Source of the DNA: JAKVCB01 sp963578605
GTDB lineage: Bacteria; Planctomycetota; Planctomycetia; Pirellulales; Lacipirellulaceae
DNA: 44,829 nucleotides
Direction: 5' to 3'
NCBI GenBank assembly: GCA_963578605.1
Contig: CAUZEA010000043.1
Span: 1 to 44,829, forward strand
A program made the position numbers and the translations under genes. Under the pieces are notes generated by a model. The model made no database searches and was not told where the DNA came from. It was given only the letters and a program-made list of their open reading frames with translations. How positions within the stretch are numbered: position 1 is the first letter of the stretch; each line of letters begins with the position of its first letter. Positions 1-8,535 of this stretch are shown here, piece after piece.

Positions 1-3000
1 CTGTAAGTTTCCCAGGTTGCTTCGCCACCCGACTCGGGGGAGACCGTCACTTGGACACGTCGTCCTTCTCCCTCCCGGAGAAACATGGCCTGCTGGATGC
101 TGAGGTTTTCAACAAGGTGCTGACCGGGCCCAAAAACCTGCTCAGCCGCGGCCAGGGCCAGTTCGACGTAGGCAGCCGCGGGCGTGACCGGGGCCCCCTG
201 CACCTGATGATCGACCAGATAGTGTGGTGTGTGGGCACTGAGTGCCATTTCGTAGAGGGCGTTCTTCCAGACCGTCGAGAGGCGGGATCCCAGCAGCGGG
301 TGCCCGCCGTCCGATCGCGCGACCATGGTGGACACCGACTCGTGGCCGATTGGTCGCCGCTGTGCAGGACTCATCTCATGCCAGCAGCAAATCCGATCGA
401 ATGGGTAGTTCGGCGTCAACACCCGACGGCGTGACCACGGTTGATCGAAGGCCCGCCAATCGAAATGACCACCACGGCAATAGAACTCACCAATGCTGCC
501 ACAGATGACCTGCCAGTCCTCTTTCCCTGGTCGCAGCGAGGGTACCCAGGCAGCATCCCATTTGGGAAAACAGCGGCGCCCCATACCGAGCAAACTTGCC
601 GTGGGACCCATTTCAATGATGATGGTCGCCTCGGCTTCAACGACACGGGCCATACCATCTGCAAACCTGACAGCGTTGCGCAAATGGTCGCGCCAATACT
701 TTGCCGAAGGTGCCTCGCGAAGCAACTGACCGGTGAGATTGGCAGCAAAATCGACCCTCGGTTGCTGAAAGTCAATTCGGGCGGCAGACTGCTCAAATTC
801 CTCCAGCATTTCATCCATCAAGGGAGAGTGAAATGCGTGCGACACATTCAGGTTGCGGATCCCGATATCACGTGATTCGAACCGCGCGGCAATCTCGCTC
901 ACACCGGCTTCTTCACCTGAGATAACAGTGTTTTCGAGCCCGTTGATCGTGGCCACCACGACATCATCTCGGTCACCCAGTTCGGCAGCCACTTGTTCTT
1001 CAGAAGCAAAAATCACAGCCATCTTGCCGTGGCGTTTGATCTGTTGCATGAGGCGTGCCCGCTCGGCAATGAGCCACAAACCATCCTCCAGCGACATGAC
1101 GCCGGCGATGCAGGCTGCGACATACTCACCCACACTATGGCCCAACACAATGTCCGGCTCGACGCCCCACGATTTCCACAAATCGGCCAGGGCGTACTCG
1201 AGGGCAAACAGGGCGGGTTGTGTGTAGTGTGTTTGATGGAGCAGAGACTCTCGCTCATCCTCCGGTTCGACTGCCGGATAAAGGATCGCCAGCAGCGATT
1301 CTCCCCAATGTTCCCTCAAGATCTGGTCGCAACGATCCAGTGTGGCGCGGAAGCGAGGGTGGGTCTCATAGAGCTGGCGTCCCATGTTCACTTGCTGCGA
1401 ACCCTGACCCGTAAACAAAAATGCTACCTTGGGCCTTCCCAGAGCGCGGATGGAACCTCGCTTGATAGCAGCCGCCCGCGATTTTTCCGACACCCCCGGC
1501 AGGAGTTTTTTCAGTTGCTCTAGGTCGGTGGCGGCAATTGTGAGTCGATGATTAAAGTCGACGCGGCCAGTGTTCAGGGAGTAAGCCAAATCGGCAAGTT
1601 CAGTATCGGGATGCTGTTGGAGATGGTCTGTCAGTTGTTCGGCCTGACGAAAAATGGCCGATTCCTGCTTGCCCGACAGTTTGAGCAAGTGGACCGGTCG
1701 CGGTGCAGGCGGGTCGGATGGGACGACCCGTGGCGGAGCTTCTTCCACAATTAAATGGGTATTCGTCCCCCCAAAGCCGAACGAGCTGATCCCGGCGATC
1801 CTCGGTTCGTCCGATTCGGGCCAAGGCGATCGCTCGGTTGGCACCTTGATCCTCGTACCGGTCAAATTAATGTGACGATTCAGTTCCTCAAAATGGGTTT
1901 GGGCAGGAATCTCATGATGATGCAGCATGAGCCCCACTTTAATCAAACCAGCGGCACCGGAGACAGTCTCCATATGCCCGACATTTGCCTTCACACTGGT
2001 AACGTAACATGGCCGAACCTGCTCGTTGCCAGCAGCAAAGATTTCACCGAGGGCCTGCATTTCGATCGGATCGCCCAGGGGAGTACCGGTCCCGTGGGCC
2101 TCGATATAACTGATTTCGTCGGGCATCAATCGTGCTTGCGCAAGGGCCGCCTGAATGCAGGCCTTCTGGGACTGGCCATTGGGAGCACTAATCCCGGAAG
2201 TGCGCCCATCCTGGTTGACCGCGGTTGCCCTCAGCACCGCCCAAATATGATCGTCGTCGCGCAACGCATCTTGCAGACGCTTGAGCACTACCAATCCACA
2301 ACCCTCGCCCCGAACGTAACCATTGGCATTGGCGTCGAAGGGTCGACACCGCCCGTCAGGCGACAACATGCGGGCCTTGGAAAAAGCAATCGTCGTTTCG
2401 GGTGTAAGAATAGCATTCACACCGCCAGCGATTGCCGCGTTGCACTCCCGCCGACGCAAACTCTCGACAGCTAAATGAATCGCCAGCGATGAACTCGAAC
2501 AGGCCGTATCGATCGACAGGCTGGGACCATGCAAATCGAAGATGTACGAGAGGCGATTCGATGCGATGCTCAGGGCATTGCCAGTACCCGAATGGGGACT
2601 GATCTGTTCGTAATAATGAAGATAAGGAACCAGGACCTTCGAATAGTCGTTCGTTGCTATCCCAACAAACACCCCCGTGTTGGACCCCGCGATCTGGTCA
2701 GCGGGCAGCCCGGCGTTTTCCAGGGCTTCCCAGGCAACCTCCAACAAGATTCTTTGCTGCGGATCGATCTGCACCGCTTCGCGCGGCGTGATGCCAAAGA
2801 ACTGAGGATCGAATTGTTCAATGTCGTCCAGCAATGCGGCCCGGCGAACAGAAATCTTTCCAGGTTGTTCTCCGGTCGGATCGTAGAACTCATCGAGATC
2901 CCAGCGAGACGTGGGTATCTCGACAACCCCATCGCGACCAAGGTGAATCAATCGCCAAAACGCAGCGAGATTTGGCGCAGCAGGAAATCGACATGCCATA

Positions 3001-3125
3001 CCGACGATGGCGATCGGCTCGGGGCGGCCAGACTGCTCGTCGCCTTGCCGCTGTGCAAGTCGTTGCTCCAGGAGCTTGCGCTGGGCCGGAGATAGTCCGG
3101 CAAGTCGTTCTGACAAGTCACTCAT
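1..3125 (-). CDS. Type I polyketide synthase (KS-AT-DH...), C-terminus beyond window
   Basis: The frame is open from an ATG at 3123-3125 to the left edge, about 1041 codons, so this is the N-terminal part of a larger synthase. Ketosynthase (about residues 36-460) has the active-site motif DTACSSSS with Cys209, plus His344 in EAHGTGTPLGDP and His384 in VGHMET. Acyltransferase follows (about 560-860) with GHSVGEY, Ser664, and HAFH at 763-766, the pattern usually associated with malonyl-CoA. The visible end is the start of a dehydratase hotdog domain with the H-x3-G-x4-P motif (DHQVQGAPVTP, His973). KS-AT-DH order is normal for a reducing type I PKS. The product cannot be predicted because KR, ER, ACP and TE regions are out of view. 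All visible catalytic residues are intact. No clear Shine-Dalgarno precedes the start. Confidence 0.95.
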   Translation of the reverse strand, partial: MSDLSERLAGLSPAQRKLLEQRLAQRQGDEQSGRPEPIAIVGMACRFPAAPNLAAFWRLIHLGRDGVVEIPTSRWDLDEFYDPTGEQPGKISVRRAALLDDIEQFDPQFFGITPREAVQIDPQQRILLEVAWEALENAGLPADQIAGSNTGVFVGIATNDYSKVLVPYLHYYEQISPHSGTGNALSIASNRLSYIFDLHGPSLSIDTACSSSSLAIHLAVESLRRRECNAAIAGGVNAILTPETTIAFSKARMLSPDGRCRPFDANANGYVRGEGCGLVVLKRLQDALRDDDHIWAVLRATAVNQDGRTSGISAPNGQSQKACIQAALAQARLMPDEISYIEAHGTGTPLGDPIEMQALGEIFAAGNEQVRPCYVTSVKANVGHMETVSGAAGLIKVGLMLHHHEIPAQTHFEELNRHINLTGTRIKVPTERSPWPESDEPRIAGISSFGFGGTNTHLIVEEAPPRVVPSDPPAPRPVHLLKLSGKQESAIFRQAEQLTDHLQQHPDTELADLAYSLNTGRVDFNHRLTIAATDLEQLKKLLPGVSEKSRAAAIKRGSIRALGRPKVAFLFTGQGSQQVNMGRQLYETHPRFRATLDRCDQILREHWGESLLAILYPAVEPEDERESLLHQTHYTQPALFALEYALADLWKSWGVEPDIVLGHSVGEYVAACIAGVMSLEDGLWLIAERARLMQQIKRHGKMAVIFASEEQVAAELGDRDDVVVATINGLENTVISGEEAGVSEIAARFESRDIGIRNLNVSHAFHSPLMDEMLEEFEQSAARIDFQQPRVDFAANLTGQLLREAPSAKYWRDHLRNAVRFADGMARVVEAEATIIIEMGPTASLLGMGRRCFPKWDAAWVPSLRPGKEDWQVICGSIGEFYCRGGHFDWRAFDQPWSRRRVLTPNYPFDRICCWHEMSPAQRRPIGHESVSTMVARSDGGHPLLGSRLSTVWKNALYEMALSAHTPHYLVDHQVQGAPVTPAAAYVELALAAAEQVFGPGQHLVENLSIQQAMFLREGEGRRVQVTVSPESGGEATWETY

Positions 3126-3547
3126 CGAATTTCACGGTTTCAAAAAGCCAGCAAAAACGGCAGATTCAGGACCTGGTGACGGGCACTGGTCATTGTGCAC
3201 ACCCGCCAAAAGCTGGTCGCCACGTAATGCAAACGACCAGCAAACCTCCAACTTGCTGCTACCGCTCTCCCTGGGGGAACCATCCAGCATATTTGGCTCG
3301 CTTCTTTGGTTCAAGTCAGTGCAAGCCTGTTACACCGTGCCAAAGCAGGGCCACAAACTCGCGGTGGTACCTGCTTGGAGCCACTCCTGGCCAGGTCAGG
3401 AATCACATCCTGTGGCCGGTGACCTCAAACTCTCGACGCCAGCATGCCCCACAACCTCGGCAGCTTTTCCTCGACTGATTACGTCAAGTTCGCCAAAAGC
3501 AACGTCGCAATCGACATAAATCCTGTTATACGCAGAGGTGTGCGTCG
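3126..3547. other. Intergenic stretch without supported gene
   Basis: This separates the PKS start from the glycosyltransferase remnant. No frame looks like an intact gene. On the minus strand (about 3490-3330) one frame reads like protein with Cys-rich text (CRGCGACWRREFEV) but it is interrupted by stops, so it may be degenerate coding DNA or chance. The PKS promoter should lie here, but I see no confident -35/-10 pair. Confidence 0.4.
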
Positions 3548-3880
3548 ATGCAGCTTTCAATGATCGTGGCAACGTACAACCGTCCCACAGCGAGCGAGCA
3601 TCTTCGGGAGCCTGTCAAACAGCAAATCGACCACGATTTTTAATTGATCATCGGTGACGACGGTTCGACCCCGGAAAACTTTGCCAACGCTAATGGATTT
3701 TACGAACGTTTCCAGGGTTGGGGGTACGGAGACACCGACCTCACGATTCGACGTATAAAATCTGGGTGCCCGATTGCGGCAAGCTCCCGCAGCAACAAAG
3801 GCCTGACCAACTATTTGCCCGCACCAGCTGACGAATACCCCCAAAACGGTAATCCAAATTTTCAGCCAGATTCGCGGAAC
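3548..3880 (+). pseudogene. Degenerate family 2 glycosyltransferase (in-frame stop, internal deletion)
   Basis: From ATG 3548 the frame reads MQLSMIVATYNRPTASEHLR, the typical beta-1 strand of a GT2 enzyme. It then meets a TAA at 3641-3643 and continues in the same frame as LIIGDDGSTPENF, the second Rossmann strand and donor-binding turn. The TAA sits where family members usually have Glu or a similar residue before the I-I-x-D-D-G-S motif. Shortly after comes FYERFQGWGYGDTDLTIRR, the motif of the C-terminal acceptor region (Glyco_transf_7C type). The 100-150 residues normally between these parts are missing. Remnant similarity fades near 3880, shortly before the stop of the convergent glycosyltransferase at 3919. 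This looks like a dead gene: one nonsense change plus a large in-frame deletion. Confidence 0.75.
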
Positions 3881-3918
3881 CCAGCACCTACGACTCAGCG
3901 ATTGGGCTCGGCCGGTTT

Positions 3919-4791
3919 TCAATCCGCTGCGAGGGGAGTGCTACCCGAAAGGGCCATTTGCTGAGGCAACTCCATCCTCCCTTGAGTAGCGTCGCCTGAA
4001 TCGAGAGTCACCTCCCGCGCGGCATCGGCTTGCCGACGACCATACTGCAATTCCCAAAGTTTTGCCTGTTTGAGAAAAGACTGGTATGCTGTGAGAGCCG
4101 CTATCTGCAATCCCGGCAATCCGTCAAGGAAACCAAGCTTCCAGAAATAGCACTGCAAGAACCGTGATGGCCCGCGCAGCAGAAGCTGCCAAAAGCTGGC
4201 GGACCGACCTTGCTCCATCCAGATCCCTGCCTGCACATCGGCGTATCGCTGTAGTTTTGGCAAGTACTGGTCGTACGACCAAACGGTGTAATGGTCAAAC
4301 GGTTGCTTGAGTCTGCCGACAGTGCCCCGCAGAATCTTGCATCTTGCATGATCACTGGAGCCAACGAATCGCCCGGCGTCACGTTGAAACAGCCGCAACT
4401 GCCGATCAGGGCACCATACACCGTGGCGAATCGGGTGACCCATGAAATGGTTCAGGCGATTCATCCAGTAGCCAGCGTGTCGGGGTGCTGTCAGTTCTTG
4501 CTGGATCTCCTCGGCCAGCGGAGGTGTCAATCTCTCGTCCGCATCGAGCAGCAGAATCCAGCGATGGGTCGCCTGTGGAATGGCCCAATTGTTGAAATCT
4601 CCATAGCTGATGTATTCCCGTTCGATAACCCGACAAACGCCTGAGGCTCGGGCCAGCTCCAGCGTACCATCGGTTGATCCCGAATCGGCGACGAGAATCT
4701 CATCGGCAATGGTCTCCACCGAACGAATGCAAGCAAGAATGTTGTTCGCTTCGTTTTTACACGGAATGAGAACCGTAAGTGGTGGAGCCAT
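3919..4791 (-). CDS. Family 2 glycosyltransferase (WaaE/KdtX-like)
   Basis: A 290-residue protein opening with LTVLIPCKNEANNILACIRS, then EILVADSGSTDGTLELA (nucleotide-binding half) and the metal-binding DxD as LLLDADER (Asp83, Asp85). The segment GDFNNWAIPQATHRW and the overall length match the lipopolysaccharide-core glucosyltransferase subgroup of GT2, cytosolic enzymes that transfer a sugar from a nucleotide donor to surface glycolipid or polysaccharide. The substrate cannot be read from the sequence. No transmembrane segment is evident. It is divergently arranged with the gene at 5091, and its 3' end faces the dead glycosyltransferase remnant, so this may be what is left of a glycan locus. 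Confidence 0.88.
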   Translation of the reverse strand: MAPPLTVLIPCKNEANNILACIRSVETIADEILVADSGSTDGTLELARASGVCRVIEREYISYGDFNNWAIPQATHRWILLLDADERLTPPLAEEIQQELTAPRHAGYWMNRLNHFMGHPIRHGVWCPDRQLRLFQRDAGRFVGSSDHARCKILRGTVGRLKQPFDHYTVWSYDQYLPKLQRYADVQAGIWMEQGRSASFWQLLLRGPSRFLQCYFWKLGFLDGLPGLQIAALTAYQSFLKQAKLWELQYGRRQADAAREVTLDSGDATQGRMELPQQMALSGSTPLAAD

Positions 4792-5090
4792 CTTTCACGC
4801 AATTCCCAGGTGTGATCGTGGAGGGGCCGTTTTATTCAACCCGATTGCAATCATTCAAGGCAACGTCATTTGGACCGCAATGCCCGACCCGCTGCGGTTC
4901 AAAGTTGGTCTTCCACTGGCAATTTTGGGTAGACCAGGGCATTCGTCTGGCTGGAGCGGGTATTGGCGGCCTCACGGGAACCAGGTCGCTAGCCCAAGTT
5001 GCGAGAAATTTTGTTGCTTCCCACAGACCACCGGACCCCGCTAGCATAATGCTAAAGCAGTTACGGCTTTTGTTGAATTGCACTACCAGC

Positions 5091-5708
5091 ATGTCACTCA
5101 TAGATTTGAAAATCTCGGCGACTGAAGAACCGCTACCGAAGGATGTCGAGAGTCTGTTGACCGACGCCCTGTCACGGATCGAGCGGCTCATCGAGTTGCA
5201 GCGAGACGACCCGATTTTTGCTTACGTGCCAAGCGATTTTGTGGAAGTTTATCGAGGTCTGGACCAGATTCAGGCGTTAAACCTTGCGACCGGACAACGA
5301 TTCGTCGAGTGGGGAAGTGGCGTTGGTGTGACCGCCTGTCTGGCATCGATGCTGGATTTCGATTCGGTTGGGATTGAGATTGAGCCTTCGCTGGTCGAGG
5401 CTTCGCGGCAACTGGCTGCGGATCACGAACTGACCGTCGAATTTGTCGAAGGGAGCTTCGTACCCACGGGCGCGGAGTGGCTCGTGGGTCAGCAAAACGA
5501 CCTAATGTGGCTGCGTGATGACGGCATCGCTGCTTATGATATATTGGGTCTCGACCCGGACGACTTTGATCTGGTATTCGTGTATCCCTGGCCTGGTGAG
5601 GAGCAAATCGTGTTCGACCTGTTTGACCACTGTGGGGCGGCAGGTAGTTTGCTGCTCACCTCTCATGGCGAGAACGGTTTGCGGTTGCAGCGAAAGGTTT
5701 TGCGCTGA
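5091..5708 (+). CDS. Class I methyltransferase-fold protein
   Basis: A 205-residue protein from ATG 5091; an in-frame ATG at 5049 would add 14 residues, and neither has a clear Shine-Dalgarno. The core FVEWGSGVGVTACLASML followed by VGIEIEPSLVEASRQL is the SAM-binding glycine loop and acidic beta-2 end of a Rossmann methyltransferase. DFDLVFVYPWPGEE fits strand 4, with PWPGEE replacing the usual catalytic (D/N)PP(Y/F). The C-terminal half is shorter than in dedicated enzymes. Its stop overlaps the ATG of the decarboxylase gene by one base (TGATG, 5706-5710), so the two are probably translated together. The substrate is unknown. Methylation of a quinone or aromatic intermediate handled by the downstream enzyme is an inference from context only. 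Confidence 0.75.
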   Translation: MSLIDLKISATEEPLPKDVESLLTDALSRIERLIELQRDDPIFAYVPSDFVEVYRGLDQIQALNLATGQRFVEWGSGVGVTACLASMLDFDSVGIEIEPSLVEASRQLAADHELTVEFVEGSFVPTGAEWLVGQQNDLMWLRDDGIAAYDILGLDPDDFDLVFVYPWPGEEQIVFDLFDHCGAAGSLLLTSHGENGLRLQRKVLR

Positions 5709-7570
5709 TGGGTTATCACACGCTCCGACAATGTGTCGACGACCTGGAGCGACACGGGAAACTCGTGCGCATTGAGCAGGAGGTCGACGCACATCTCGAG
5801 GTCGCCGAAATTCATCGTCGAGTCTGCGAGGCGGGTGGCCCGGCGATTTGTTACACGCAGGTCAAAGGCTGCCGCTTCCCGATGGTGAGCAACCTGTTTG
5901 GCACGATCGAGCGGGCCCGCTTCTTGTTTCGCGATTCGTTGGAGCGGGTACGTCGCCTGATTGAACTAAAGCTGGACCCGGCGAAGATCCTTAAAAGTCC
6001 GGGGCGGTACGCTGCCACTCCTCTGGACGCACTCGCCATGATGCCGAAGTTGGTCAACCGCGCCAGCATTACGGCACATCAAACGACCATCCAACAGTTG
6101 CCACAGCAAGTGAGTTGGCCTGAGGACGGAGGTGGATTCATCACGCTTCCGCAAGTTTATACCGAACACATTGACCAACCGGGGATTATGCGGTCCAACC
6201 TCGGTATGTACCGCATCCAGTTGACGGGGGGCAACTACGCGCCGAATGAAGAAGTCGGGCTCCACTATCAGTTGCACCGCTCGATCGGTGTTCATCAAGC
6301 TGCCGCCCAACGTGCCGGAAAACCGTTCCGCGTCAACGTCTTTGTGGGAGGATCTCCTGCGATGATGCTGGCAGCGGTCATGCCACTGCCGGAGGGGATC
6401 AGCGAATTGACATTCGCCGGCGCACTGGAACGACGACGCATCCGCATGCTGCGACGAGGCGATTCCCTGCCGATCCATGCAGATACCGACTTCGCCATTT
6501 GTGGAACGGTCGATCCGGAGAAAATGCTGCCCGAAGGACCCTTTGGCGATCACCTCGGATATTACAGCCTCCAGCACGATTTTCCAGTTCTCCGCGTGGA
6601 ACACGTCTACCACCGACCCAACGCGATCTGGCCGTTCACGGTCGTTGGCCGTCCCCCACAGGAAGATACGATTTTTGGTCAGCTGATTCACGAATTGACC
6701 GGCCCTGTCATTCCCAATGTGCTTCCTGGCGTGCACGCCGTTCACGCGGTCGACGCAACCGGTGTCCACCCCTTGCTTCTGGCGATTGGGAGCGAACGCT
6801 ACATGCCATTTTTGTCGTCGGAACGACCTCAGGAACTTCTCACGCAGGCCAACGCGATTCTCGGGCAGGGCCAACTGTCCCTTGCCAAGTTCTTGCTGAT
6901 CGCCAACCATGCCGACAATCCCAATCTCGATATTCACGATGTTGACGCGTTCCTCGAACACATACTCCGCCGCGCCGACTGGACCTGCGATTTGCATTTC
7001 CAGACAAAAACCACCATCGACACCCTCGACTACTCGGGCGGGCGGATGAACGCAGGATCGAAGGTCGTTATCGCTGCGGTTGGCCCCTCACATTTCGACT
7101 TGCAGAACCAATTGCCAGCAAGCCTCCGCTTGCCTGACGGATATCGCAATCCCCAACTGGTCCGCCCGGGTGTGTTAGCTGTCGAGGGACCCGCCTGCCA
7201 CCCGCCGTCGCTGGAATACTCGGCGGCGGACGAGGCACCTGGCAAGGACCTTGCACGCTTTTGTGCCACCGCCCACGGGAACGATAACCTTAACGCGTTC
7301 CGGCTGATCGTGATCGTGGATGACAGCCAGTTTGTTGTCGAGTCCTTACGAAATTTCCTCTGGGTCACGTTTACCCGGGCCAACCCGGCTGCCGATCTGC
7401 ACGGAATCGATGCCTTCTGTGAAAACAAGCACTGGGGTTGTCGGGGCGCACTGGTTGTTGATGCACGGCTCAGGTCGCATCATGCGCCGCCCCTGGAGGA
7501 AGATTGTGCCATTGCGCGGCATGTCGACGCGCTTGGTGCCACGGGTGGCCCCCTGGAAGGTATCATTTGA
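5708..7570 (+). CDS. UbiD-family prenyl-FMN-dependent decarboxylase
   Basis: A 620-residue member of the UbiD family, which decarboxylates aromatic or alpha,beta-unsaturated acids with prenylated FMN made by UbiX. Recognisable parts are NLGMYRIQLTGGNYAPNEE, VNVFVGGSPAMMLAAVMPLP and the catalytic segment EGPFGDHLGYY with Glu276 and Asp281 in the positions of the family's acidic catalytic pair. Length is well above the roughly 490 residues of E. coli UbiD and closer to the approximately 600-residue decarboxylases tied to futalosine-type menaquinone synthesis. A quinone role is therefore plausible but not proven. The gene is coupled to the upstream methyltransferase-fold gene by a one-base overlap. 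A 343-codon open frame on the opposite strand (5966-6997) is a shadow. Confidence 0.93.
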   Translation: MGYHTLRQCVDDLERHGKLVRIEQEVDAHLEVAEIHRRVCEAGGPAICYTQVKGCRFPMVSNLFGTIERARFLFRDSLERVRRLIELKLDPAKILKSPGRYAATPLDALAMMPKLVNRASITAHQTTIQQLPQQVSWPEDGGGFITLPQVYTEHIDQPGIMRSNLGMYRIQLTGGNYAPNEEVGLHYQLHRSIGVHQAAAQRAGKPFRVNVFVGGSPAMMLAAVMPLPEGISELTFAGALERRRIRMLRRGDSLPIHADTDFAICGTVDPEKMLPEGPFGDHLGYYSLQHDFPVLRVEHVYHRPNAIWPFTVVGRPPQEDTIFGQLIHELTGPVIPNVLPGVHAVHAVDATGVHPLLLAIGSERYMPFLSSERPQELLTQANAILGQGQLSLAKFLLIANHADNPNLDIHDVDAFLEHILRRADWTCDLHFQTKTTIDTLDYSGGRMNAGSKVVIAAVGPSHFDLQNQLPASLRLPDGYRNPQLVRPGVLAVEGPACHPPSLEYSAADEAPGKDLARFCATAHGNDNLNAFRLIVIVDDSQFVVESLRNFLWVTFTRANPAADLHGIDAFCENKHWGCRGALVVDARLRSHHAPPLEEDCAIARHVDALGATGGPLEGII

Positions 7571-7653
7571 CAGGCTGTTACGGTGAGTTCGATTTCCTTT
7601 CCTGGACTGGTCCACCCGTTGGGTCGCTTCAGTTGGGCCGCTACACTGGCGAT

Positions 7654-8013
7654 ATGTTTTGTGCCCAACTTGCTTTGTTCACCTCACCGAGACTCCAAGA
7701 CCAGTGGCTGACAATTGCTCTCTGGTGGCTGGTGGTGATCTGGCTGGCCACACTGGGCGGTTGTGTTGGAAGCTTCCTGACAGTTGTCTGGGATCGCCGC
7801 GGAACAGAGCGGGGGATCGTCTTCCCCCCCTCACAGTGTGACGAATGCGGTCACAGTATTCGCTGGTATCACAACATTCCGATTGCGGGTTGGTTATTTT
7901 TGAGGGGACATTGCCATGATTGCGGCGCACCGGTTCCGATCAAGCATCTACTGGTTGAAGTCCTTTTTGCGGGTTTGTTTATCGTTGCGGGAATCCTTTC
8001 GCCCTGGCTGTGA
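7654..8013 (+). CDS. Orphan prepilin-peptidase N-terminal domain (DiS_P_DiS)
   Basis: A 119-residue protein, taking ATG 7654 as start. A membrane helix (about 20-40) runs into GCVGSFLTVVWDR, the conserved start of type IV prepilin peptidases. It is followed by two Cys pairs, C62-D-E-C65 and C87-H-D-C90, which form the cytosolic zinc-binding region in bacterial PilD enzymes, and by a second hydrophobic helix (about 97-115) where it stops. The A24 aspartic-protease half with its two catalytic Asp residues is absent, so it cannot cleave prepilins alone. It may be a free-standing domain or a gene truncated by deletion. The open frame and intact cysteines favour retention. It lies 83 nt after the UbiD-family gene, on the same strand. 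Confidence 0.75.
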   Translation: MFCAQLALFTSPRLQDQWLTIALWWLVVIWLATLGGCVGSFLTVVWDRRGTERGIVFPPSQCDECGHSIRWYHNIPIAGWLFLRGHCHDCGAPVPIKHLLVEVLFAGLFIVAGILSPWL

Positions 8014-8113
8014 GCTGGGCGAGGTTTAATCTCGATGGGCAAATCTGGGTAAGTTCATTACAGTGCATGCGGTGTCATTGACCACAGAGCCAGATCTCAC
8101 TTATCGAATCAGC

Positions 8114-8508
8114 ATGTCGAAAATCACTTTTCGCGGTGCAGCCGGCACGGTGACCGGCTCTAGATTTCTGCTCGAAGCAGACGGTACCCGTGTGTTGATC
8201 GACCGTGGAATATTCCAGGATGTTAAGAATTTTCGGTGGCGCCATTGGGACGCAACTCCGCTTGATGTCAAATCGCTCAAGGGGGTCGTGCTGTCGCACC
8301 CACATCTCGACCACATCGGGTATTTACTAGGCATCGTCAAGGAGGGCCAGCTGCACCGATTTGGCATCATTTTCACGACGCGGAACATCCGCTCGGTTCA
8401 AACAAGATCGACTTTGAAATTCGCGACCAAGAGCCCATTTTGCGTTTGCTCTTCTCGCGCGACGTTGGCCGCTTCGACGGCCCACGCTCGGCGAATCCCA
8501 TCTTTTAA
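8114..8508 (+). pseudogene. Remnant of a beta-CASP metallo-beta-lactamase RNase/exonuclease gene
   Basis: From ATG 8114 the frame reads MSKITFRGAAGTVTGSRFLL, then VLIDRGIFQD and the zinc motif SHPHLDHIGY, the classic N-terminus of CPSF/RNase J-related beta-CASP nucleases. After IVKEG (about 8345) similarity stops. In another frame, from about 8368 to a TAA at 8506-8508, the sequence reads HFHDAEHPLGSNKIDFEI and LLFSRDVGRFDGP, matching the later DAGHxLGS and LFSGDLGR motifs of the same family. So some 80-100 codons were deleted with a frame change, and the C-terminal beta-CASP and RMMBL parts are gone. The remaining 8114-8539 frame would give a non-functional chimera. The LOG-family gene begins only 28 nt downstream. 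Confidence 0.82.
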
Positions 8509-8535
8509 GCTGAACGATTGTGAAGGAAGGCATTC

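Noticed and set aside
3180..3490. Protein-like text on the minus strand (CRGCGACWRREFEV, then RYHREFVALLWHG)
   Set aside because: Interrupted by several stops and not assignable to a family; could be decayed coding DNA but cannot be supported.
4779..5090. N-terminal extension of the methyltransferase-fold gene back to 4779
   Set aside because: The extra stretch overlaps the divergent glycosyltransferase start and has no coding character.
5966..6997. 343-codon open frame antisense to the UbiD-family gene
   Set aside because: No protein-family features; the opposite strand encodes a complete conserved enzyme. A shadow frame.
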